Positions 62,001-64,000 of a stretch of 64,000 nucleotides of DNA are shown here, in pieces. This DNA is from Rallus limicola. Its lineage: Eukaryota > Chordata > Aves > Gruiformes > Rallidae. The DNA is taken from contig JAKCOZ010000005.1 in the NCBI GenBank assembly GCA_022605955.1, forward strand, positions 5,862,001 to 5,926,000, written 5' to 3'. Under the pieces are notes generated by a model, which saw nothing but the letters and a program-made list of their open reading frames with translations, was not told where the DNA came from and did not search any database. How positions within the stretch are numbered: the first letter of the stretch is position 1; every line of letters begins with the position of its first letter. The position numbers were made by a program, and so were the translations under genes.

Positions 62001-63828
62001 TTGTCAATCTGTATGTGAATGATCACAGACCCAAGCCACAGCTTCCCCCCCTTGAAATGGTAAGACTGAACCCACAAAGCAGCAGTAACTTGTATGGTGC
62101 TTCCAGAGTGTCACCCTGACTTAAGACCCTGGATGTCAAGCACTTTAAGTGTTACGAAAGGTCTTAGTCTAAAGCTTAATAGGGGATCAAGTGGATATTG
62201 GCAAAATATGCTGATGTGTGAATGTGCTGGAAATGTTGCTCACCCTGTCTTCTATTTATATTTTTATTATTTGTCTGTGGGAATTAAAACTTCAGGAGGC
62301 TTTTATTAAATGTAATTACTGGTACAATTAGTGACAGAAGACAATTATTAATCTGGGTGGCTTCTAAAGAAAGTTTTGTACAGTACATGTTTATGCAGTT
62401 ATTTTTAACACACGAATGCTGAATCACTGTGCCTCATTTTGGAGAGAGCTGTTTTTAAACTCTGACACTGTTCTGTGTTGAATTCAGAAGCAGTCTCTGG
62501 ACAGAGCTACAGGTTCTTTCCCCATTCCTCATTCTCCATGTCCTGCCTCCACTGGTCAGAGCTGTCAGGTATTGAGAAGCAAAGTAAGGTGTGGTAATGA
62601 CACTTGCTTGTTAGCCAGCGCTAAACTCCAATTGCTACTACTTCATTGTAACTATCTGACCTGGTCTATTAACATCATGTTTTGAAAAATGTGTTTGTGT
62701 ACTTTGCCATTTGCATGGTTGTTCCTTCTGAAAGTTCCATACTCTGAAATGATCCCTTACAGCAAAACAGATTACTAACAGCGGGTTTGGAATAGGATCC
62801 TCAACTTTTAGGCTCAAGAGTGTGATGTGGCAATGATAACTGTGACTTGCACTTACCATTAAAAAATTATTCTGAAGCTTTCTTTTGGTGGCAAATTAAA
62901 GATGAGTTGTGTGGACTGTGTGTTGCTGTCTGAATGTGCCTGGCCTCTGCTAAGCCTGTGCCTTCTTTGTCCCATGTGTGGTACCTCTCCTGGCGCAGTG
63001 GGGATGGTGGAGGGGCAGAGAGATTGTGACGGCTGTGATAGAGACAGGATGCTCATCTGTACCAACCTGTAACTAAGCAGAATACAATAATGCCAAGTAA
63101 CATCCTCATACCTGCTTCTAGTAAGAAAAAGAAAACCCACTGGCACTTAACCCAATTATCATTTATGTACCTGCACTTTTTTCATGTATATCCAGAGAAG
63201 TTGAGATGTGTGGCAATTAAAGAATGTTAATTGCCATCCCAAATTCAAAAAACCTTTCAAAATAGTTTCAAGTTGTTAATGGGGTCTTATTCTAAAGTCT
63301 TATGAGTTAAAAATATACTGCATGTGTTGGTAGGAATGAGATTTGATTTTCAGAAGAAAGCCATGTTACGAAAAAATGTCAGTGAACTCCCAGAGGGAAG
63401 TTGGGTGCAAGTCCAGCTGAAAACTCACCCCTGAAGTCCTTGTAATGGCTGATTTATGAATTGCAGCATTAACCTACAGAATTGACACAAACGAGTAATA
63501 AAAAAGCTGACGTTTGTTTTAGTTATATGTGGAGGGGGCTAGGTAACGCTCCAAGCAGCTGAAGCAGCTGCCCACTGAAGAATTTATATCTGGGTGTAGT
63601 GCAACAGTTTTATGTGTGTTTCTATTTTTATCTTTTAACAGGGATCTCTGCGAAAAGAATTTCCTCAGTCTGTTGGGGGGAGTGACATTTGTTATTTCTG
63701 CAAAAAACGGGTATATGTTATGGAGCGGCTGAGTGCAGAAGGCCACTTCTTTCATAGGGAGTGCTTCAAGTGTGAAATATGCTCTACGACACTCCGTTTA
63801 GGAATTTATGCCTTTGATGTTGAAGAAG
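13649..63828 (+). CDS. MICAL2: MICAL2, F-actin methionine monooxygenase (gene span in window; 21 coding exons, 3' end outside window)
   Basis: Twenty-one exons joined at GT/AG sites give 1025 codons in one frame. Domain order is FAD monooxygenase (about 1-500), calponin homology (about 516-621), basic NLS-like stretch (about 661-684), Ser/Pro-rich linker (about 690-960) and LIM (from 980). That order, and residue-by-residue similarity to mammalian MICAL2 as I remember it, identify MICAL2 rather than MICAL1 or MICAL3. Family knowledge: MICALs use FAD, NADPH and O2 to oxidise actin methionines and so depolymerise filaments; MICAL2 also acts on nuclear actin to promote MRTF/SRF transcription. 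Key flavin residues are present: GGGPCG at 93-98, E116 with R118, the GADG motif around D223, GD at 397-398 and W405. The mammalian protein is about 1120 residues, so roughly the last 100 (rest of LIM and tail) are missing because the window ends. No stop or frameshift was found, so this is an intact gene. Confidence 0.97.
13656..13676 (+). promoter_or_regulatory. short upstream ORF in the MICAL2 5' UTR
   Basis: Seven bases into the exon an ATG opens a six-codon frame (MLGSTW) closed by TAG at 13674-13676, 66 bases before the MICAL2 ATG. Its context is moderate (A at -3, C at +4). Such short uORFs can lower translation of the main frame, but whether ribosomes use this one is inference. Confidence 0.5.
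16390..16410. repeat. poly-A tract (21 bases)
   Basis: An uninterrupted run of 21 A. No retroposed gene or LINE sequence is recognisable upstream and I saw no convincing flanking duplication, so it is treated as a simple repeat. Confidence 0.85.
16585..16619 (+). other. potential G-quadruplex block in intron 1
   Basis: G runs of 6, 4, 7 and 3 (16585-16590, 16592-16595, 16604-16610, 16617-16619) are separated by loops of 1, 8 and 6 bases. One loop exceeds the usual limit of seven, but the 6-G and 7-G runs allow other registers. On the transcript strand this could fold as RNA too. Confidence 0.6.
18639..18713 (+). promoter_or_regulatory. two AP-1/MARE-like sites in a GC-richer patch of intron 1
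   Basis: TGAGTCAGC (18641-18649) and TGACTCAGCA (18704-18713) lie 63 bases apart inside a GC-richer patch (about 18474-18740). The second is a full match to the NF-E2/BACH/NRF2-small-Maf core read in reverse (TGCTGAGTCA). Motif matches are direct observation; enhancer function is inference. Confidence 0.4.
20768..20819. repeat. short direct repeat and 13-base G run
   Basis: The 11-base word aaccagcaggc occurs at 20768 and 20788 (period 20) and is followed by a G run at 20807-20819. The patch is locally GC-rich but not CpG-rich. Confidence 0.75.
22785..22930 (+). mobile_element. probable old CR1 LINE fragment (reverse-transcriptase end)
   Basis: The stretch around cagagcagagcagcaaggat, then the piece leading to aggagaggctgaaa, and then aggaagacccaaagaggaac resembles the CR1 ORF2 segment that normally reads like QRRATRMV...LE.M.YEERL...LFSL.KRR.RGD. 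The frame is broken and about 150 bases are recognisable. The identification is from memory of the family, without an alignment. Confidence 0.55.
33595..33802 (+). CDS. MICAL2: MICAL2 coding exon 2: FAD Rossmann fold, residues 89-158
   Basis: A T-rich acceptor ending tgtag precedes the exon and a GTAAGT donor follows at 33803. The exon encodes the dinucleotide-binding core: strand CLII, then GGGPCG at residues 93-98, the following helix, and E116-K117-R118 at the end of strand 2, where the FAD ribose is held in this fold. The NNVLHLWPF stretch and the [15 protein letters not shown] segment are MICAL hallmarks. The exon enters in phase 0 and leaves one base of a split Ser codon (residue 158). 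Confidence 0.97.
33803..34452 (+). other. MICAL2: MICAL2 intron 2
   Basis: AT-rich intron of 650 bases. Nothing beyond splice signals is recognisable. Confidence 0.9.
34453..34569 (+). CDS. MICAL2: MICAL2 coding exon 3: monooxygenase domain, residues 158-197
   Basis: The acceptor gcttgcag type site ends at 34452, and the donor is GTATTG at 34570. It encodes [13 protein letters not shown], then [20 protein letters not shown], a segment strongly conserved in MICAL2. Phase is 1 in, 1 out; the split Lys codon at 197 is completed by exon 4. Confidence 0.95.
34570..35235 (+). other. MICAL2: MICAL2 intron 3
   Basis: Intron of 666 bases. No repeat or further exon is visible. Confidence 0.9.
35236..35337 (+). 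CDS. MICAL2: MICAL2 coding exon 4: DG motif of the monooxygenase domain, residues 197-231
   Basis: The acceptor is attag|agaca and the donor GTAGGTG at 35338. The product holds the GWRAEF segment and [16 protein letters not shown]. The GADG core (D223) is the DG motif of class A flavoprotein hydroxylases, which contacts both FAD and NADPH in the family. The frame is confirmed through split codons at both ends. Confidence 0.96.
35338..37137 (+). other. MICAL2: MICAL2 intron 4
   Basis: Intron of 1800 bases. No recognisable element; the short open frames inside have no splice sites of matching phase. Confidence 0.9.
37138..37293 (+). CDS. MICAL2: MICAL2 coding exon 5: monooxygenase domain, residues 231-283
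   Basis: The acceptor tttaccag ends at 37137; the donor GTGGGT begins at 37294. It encodes [18 protein letters not shown], the [18 protein letters not shown] segment and [14 protein letters not shown]. These match MICAL2 almost without change. Phase 1 in and 1 out. Confidence 0.96.
37294..38248 (+). other. MICAL2: MICAL2 intron 5
   Basis: Intron of 955 bases carrying the 34-bp tandem duplication close to the exon 5 donor, listed separately. Nothing else is recognised. Confidence 0.9.
37355..37422. repeat. 34-bp tandem duplication in intron 5
   Basis: Two adjacent copies of a 34-base unit beginning caccctcctaccactattta (37355-37388 and 37389-37422) differ at only two positions near their ends. 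The low divergence points to a recent slippage or duplication event. It begins 61 bases downstream of exon 5. Confidence 0.9.
38249..38349 (+). CDS. MICAL2: MICAL2 coding exon 6: monooxygenase domain, residues 283-316
   Basis: The acceptor cttttcag ends at 38248 and the donor GTATGT begins at 38350. It encodes [12 protein letters not shown], then the [19 protein letters not shown] segment, part of the sheet region next to the flavin (residue Y299/F300 lies near the isoalloxazine ring in MICAL structures). The exon ends in phase 0. Confidence 0.95.
38350..39964 (+). other. MICAL2: MICAL2 intron 6
   Basis: Intron of 1615 bases. It includes an acceptor-preceded, phase-compatible open frame (38890-39207), listed separately. 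Confidence 0.85.
38890..39174 (+). other. candidate cryptic or alternative exon in intron 6
   Basis: A long T-rich tract ending tttttag at 38889 is a strong acceptor-like site. From 38890 the frame continues in the phase left by exon 6 (phase 0) and stays open to a stop at 39208-39210. A donor-like AAG|GTGAAC at 39175 would close a 285-base, phase 0-0 exon of 95 codons. I recognise no homology in the product, and inserting it between residues 316 and 317 would interrupt the flavin domain. It may simply be chance in a GC-richer patch. Confidence 0.25.
39965..40222 (+). CDS. MICAL2: MICAL2 coding exon 7: monooxygenase domain with GD motif, residues 317-402
   Basis: A 258-base, phase 0-0 exon with acceptor ccttgcag and donor GTATTT. 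It covers the [17 protein letters not shown] helix, the [19 protein letters not shown] segment and the [10 protein letters not shown] strand. G397-D398 form the GD motif that binds the FAD ribityl chain and pyrophosphate in this enzyme class. Confidence 0.97.
40223..41015 (+). other. MICAL2: MICAL2 intron 7, with 20-base poly-T
   Basis: Intron of 793 bases, unusually T-rich, with a 20-base T run at 40383-40402 and an 11-12-base T run near 40750. No other element is seen. Confidence 0.9.
41016..41131 (+). CDS. MICAL2: MICAL2 coding exon 8: flavin-gate loop, residues 403-441
   Basis: The acceptor ttcttacag ends at 41015 and the donor GTGAGT begins at 41132. The product starts [22 protein letters not shown]405 corresponds to the conserved tryptophan that stacks on or gates the flavin in MICAL enzymes, and the glycine-rich turn after it contacts FAD. 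It ends with two bases of Arg 441. Confidence 0.96.
41132..42314 (+). other. MICAL2: MICAL2 intron 8
   Basis: Intron of 1183 bases. Nothing recognisable beyond the splice sites. Confidence 0.9.
42315..42441 (+). CDS. MICAL2: MICAL2 coding exon 9: end of monooxygenase domain, residues 441-483
   Basis: The acceptor tctgttag ends at 42314, and the donor GTAAGT begins at 42442. It encodes the [19 protein letters not shown] and TRYPNLNS segments typical of MICAL proteins. Phase 2 in, 0 out. The intron that follows is only 195 bases. Confidence 0.95.
42637..42727 (+). CDS. MICAL2: MICAL2 coding exon 10: hinge between monooxygenase and CH domains, residues 484-514
   Basis: The acceptor acttgtag ends at 42636 and the donor GTATGT begins at 42728. 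It encodes [19 protein letters not shown] and RRSVNLSRH, aligning with the mammalian hinge. The short 98-base intron after it splits the Glu codon at 514. Confidence 0.93.
42826..42973 (+). CDS. MICAL2: MICAL2 coding exon 11: first half of calponin-homology domain, residues 514-563
   Basis: The acceptor aactgtag ends at 42825 and the donor GTAAGT begins at 42974. The product carries the CH signature: [13 protein letters not shown] (helix A), [19 protein letters not shown] (helix C) and [14 protein letters not shown] domains do not by themselves bind F-actin strongly; in the family the domain increases actin-modifying efficiency and, for MICAL2, contributes to nuclear function. Confidence 0.96.
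42974..45069 (+). other. MICAL2: MICAL2 intron 11 (splits the CH domain)
   Basis: Intron of 2096 bases. No repeat or exon is recognised; several short open frames are chance. Confidence 0.9.
45070..45269 (+). CDS. MICAL2: MICAL2 coding exon 12: second half of calponin-homology domain, residues 563-630
   Basis: The acceptor tccccacag ends at 45069 and the donor GTAAGC begins at 45270. It encodes [19 protein letters not shown], the [15 protein letters not shown] segment and [17 protein letters not shown], the closing helices of the CH fold. This 200-base exon is visibly more GC-rich than its neighbours. One base of Asp 630 is left for exon 13. Confidence 0.95.
45270..45761 (+). other. MICAL2: MICAL2 intron 12
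   Basis: Intron of 492 bases. Nothing recognisable. Confidence 0.9.
45762..45874 (+). CDS. MICAL2: MICAL2 coding exon 13: post-CH linker with basic PRKR motif, residues 630-667
   Basis: The acceptor tttttacacag ends at 45761 and the donor GTAAGT begins at 45875. The start of the product is diverged, but the end, [15 protein letters not shown], lines up with mammalian MICAL2. PRKR (661-664) is the first half of a bipartite nuclear-localisation-like element that continues in exon 14 across a 4.2 kb intron. Confidence 0.92.
47121..47174. repeat. imperfect tandem duplication in intron 13
   Basis: Two units of 26 and 28 bases, each starting ctacctt and ending aatggggagtgt, lie back to back. Confidence 0.8.
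49107..49133. repeat. CTTT microsatellite running into a poly-T tract
   Basis: Three CTTT units are followed by a 14-base T run. On the minus strand it produces the Lys-rich stretch of a spurious open frame. Confidence 0.85.
50116..50187 (+). CDS. MICAL2: MICAL2 coding exon 14: basic NLS-like exon, residues 668-691
   Basis: The acceptor ccgtttcag ends at 50115. The 72-base exon encodes [20 protein letters not shown] and a few more residues. KRRRK (679-683) is the second basic cluster expected of the MICAL2 nuclear signal. The in-frame donor is GAG|GTTGGT at 50188, a weak site. A better-looking GTGAGG lies five bases upstream at 50183, but using it would shift the frame into exon 15. Confidence 0.88.
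50188..50780 (+). other. MICAL2: MICAL2 intron 14
   Basis: Intron of 593 bases with a weak GTTGGT donor. No element recognised. Confidence 0.88.
50781..50930 (+). CDS. MICAL2: MICAL2 coding exon 15: linker, residues 692-741
   Basis: The acceptor ttctttgcag ends at 50780, and the donor GTAGGT begins at 50931. The 150-base, phase 0-0 exon contains the recognisable [19 protein letters not shown] segment, nearly identical to mammalian MICAL2, inside otherwise diverged Gly/Ser-rich sequence. Confidence 0.92.
50931..52077 (+). other. MICAL2: MICAL2 intron 15
   Basis: Intron of 1147 bases, AT-rich, ending in a poor polypyrimidine tract. No element recognised. Confidence 0.88.
52078..52182 (+). CDS. 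MICAL2: MICAL2 coding exon 16: proline-rich linker exon, residues 742-776
   Basis: A 105-base, phase 0-0 open segment with donor CAG|GTAGGA and acceptor ttacaag. The product is proline-rich (about ten Pro in 35 residues) and ends PPQPKRQ, matching the end of the equivalent mammalian exon; the rest is diverged. The polypyrimidine tract is poor (an A-rich run interrupts it), so this may be an optional exon. Confidence 0.8.
52183..53673 (+). other. MICAL2: MICAL2 intron 16
   Basis: Intron of 1491 bases. An AT dinucleotide-rich patch lies at about 52264-52302; otherwise nothing is recognised. Confidence 0.88.
53674..53892 (+). CDS. MICAL2: MICAL2 coding exon 17: linker exon, residues 777-849
   Basis: A 219-base, phase 0-0 open segment with acceptor gtttcccag and donor CAG|GTGACA. 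Most of the product is Ser-rich and poorly conserved, but it ends [17 protein letters not shown], which corresponds to the LSGVL...LQ.VEEK helix at the same place in mammalian MICAL2. A competing acceptor six bases on (tttcag at 53679) would drop two residues only. Confidence 0.88.
54118..54219 (+). CDS. MICAL2: MICAL2 coding exon 18: helical linker segment, residues 850-883
   Basis: The acceptor ttactgcag ends at 54117, and the donor AAG|GTGAAT begins at 54220. It encodes [19 protein letters not shown] followed by [10 protein letters not shown], a highly charged probable helix that is one of the best conserved parts of the linker. Phase 0-0. Confidence 0.93.
54220..54801 (+). other. MICAL2: MICAL2 intron 18
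   Basis: Intron of 582 bases. Nothing recognisable. Confidence 0.9.
54802..54933 (+). CDS. MICAL2: MICAL2 coding exon 19: Ser/Pro-rich linker, residues 884-927
   Basis: The acceptor tctacacag ends at 54801 and the donor CAG|GTACTC begins at 54934. It opens [17 protein letters not shown], matching the mammalian NKL..KGLSH start, then becomes a Ser/Pro/Ala low-complexity run. Phase 0-0, 132 bases. It probably behaves as disordered linker. Confidence 0.88.
57959..57998. repeat. 22-bp-period tandem duplication in intron 19
   Basis: tagaactatggattaaca (57959-57976) recurs as tagaattatggattaaca (57981-57998) with one mismatch. Confidence 0.8.
59223..59645 (-). mobile_element. CR1 LINE remnant, 5'-truncated and internally deleted
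   Basis: Read on the minus strand, 59504-59313 gives the CR1 ORF2 C-terminus: a [12 protein letters not shown] block, [23 protein letters not shown] and then a stop. The 3' UTR follows, with the typical ggtcccttccaactg-type end and an ATTCTATT-like terminal repeat at about 59223-59240. Upstream on the same strand (about 59620-59520) an older-looking piece resembles the reverse-transcriptase segment RDLD.LE...F..SKC..LHLG. The sequence that normally separates the two blocks is missing, so the copy has an internal deletion near 59510. CR1 is the main LINE of birds and reptiles. Confidence 0.88.
60886..60909. repeat. 10-bp tandem repeat
   Basis: gagcataaat occurs twice in tandem and starts a third time (gagc). 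Confidence 0.8.
61952..62059 (+). CDS. MICAL2: MICAL2 coding exon 20: pre-LIM segment, residues 928-963
   Basis: The acceptor tctggttag ends at 61951 and the donor ATG|GTAAGA begins at 62060. It encodes [20 protein letters not shown] followed by YVNDHRPK, a conserved hydrophobic helix just before the LIM domain in MICAL2. Phase 0-0, 108 bases. Confidence 0.93.
62060..63641 (+). other. MICAL2: MICAL2 intron 20
   Basis: Intron of 1582 bases. Nothing recognisable; the open frames on the minus strand have no supporting features. Confidence 0.88.
63642..63828 (+). CDS. MICAL2: MICAL2 coding exon 21: first zinc-binding half of the LIM domain, residues 964-1026
   Basis: The acceptor ttttaacag ends at 63641 and the donor GTAATA begins at 63829. 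The LIM pattern is explicit: C980-x2-C983-x17-H1001-x2-C1004 makes the first zinc site, and C1007-x2-C1010 opens the second. The conserved [20 protein letters not shown] segment lies between them. One base of the next codon (Gly) remains, so the remaining zinc ligands are in an exon outside the window. Confidence 0.96.
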
Positions 63829-64000
63829 GTAATATAGGAACTACTTAAGCATATTTTAAAATGTCCAAGTATTGATGCTTTTAATGGAACTAGGGAAAAA
63901 GACCTGGCCAAGTAGCTCGGTCAGGAGGAGGTCTGCCAAATATGGTTTTTGCGTCCATGCTGATCTGTGAGTCCTTGTACATGCGGTTCTAGTCTTTCAA

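Noticed and set aside
1..64000. tRNA, rRNA, snoRNA, CRISPR or bacterial-type operon features
   Set aside because: I looked for cloverleaf A/B boxes, C/D-box snoRNA layouts in introns and repeat-spacer arrays by eye and found none that hold up; a covariance-model scan would be needed to exclude small RNA genes.

Overview
This is vertebrate nuclear DNA, most likely from a bird. The recognisable interspersed repeats are CR1-type LINE remnants, the dominant family in birds and other sauropsids. No SINE-rich background is visible, the introns are moderately compact, and the encoded protein is a close counterpart of mammalian MICAL2. I cannot name the species from sequence alone.

The window is dominated by one plus-strand gene, MICAL2 (F-actin monooxygenase). 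I could assemble 21 consecutive coding exons by checking GT/AG boundaries and phase at every junction. Together they give 1025 uninterrupted codons, from the start ATG at 13743 to the first half of the LIM zinc finger at 63828. The 3' end of the gene lies beyond the window. All junctions join in frame, with no internal stop or frameshift.

Layout. Bases 1-13648 hold no coding sequence I can support; they are 5' flank or a 5'-UTR intron. Coding exon 1 (13649-14006) carries the last 94 bases of 5' UTR and residues 1-88. A 19.6 kb first intron follows, with one probable CR1 scrap, a G-rich block and a GC-richer patch holding two AP-1/MARE-like sites. Exons 2-10 (33595-42727) encode the FAD-binding monooxygenase domain. 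Exons 11-12 (42826-45269) encode the calponin-homology domain. Exons 13-14 carry the basic, nuclear-localisation-like stretch. Exons 15-20 (50781-62059) encode a fast-evolving Ser/Pro-rich linker with a helical segment. Exon 21 (63642-63828) opens the LIM domain. Intron 19 (7 kb) contains an internally deleted, minus-strand CR1 LINE.

Functionally this is a single modular protein. The flavin domain uses NADPH and O2 to oxidise methionines on actin, which disassembles filaments; the CH domain assists; the basic stretch fits the nuclear role known for MICAL2 in SRF/MRTF control; and the LIM/linker region is for partners. Exons 14-20 are all phase 0-0 with lengths divisible by three, so any of them can be skipped without breaking the frame. 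I saw no second gene, no RNA gene and no mobile system that looks new. The most interesting unexplained items are a phase-compatible cryptic exon in intron 6, a perfect 13-bp hairpin with a GCAA loop at 8113-8142, competing splice donors at exon 14, a uORF in the 5' UTR and a candidate intronic enhancer.
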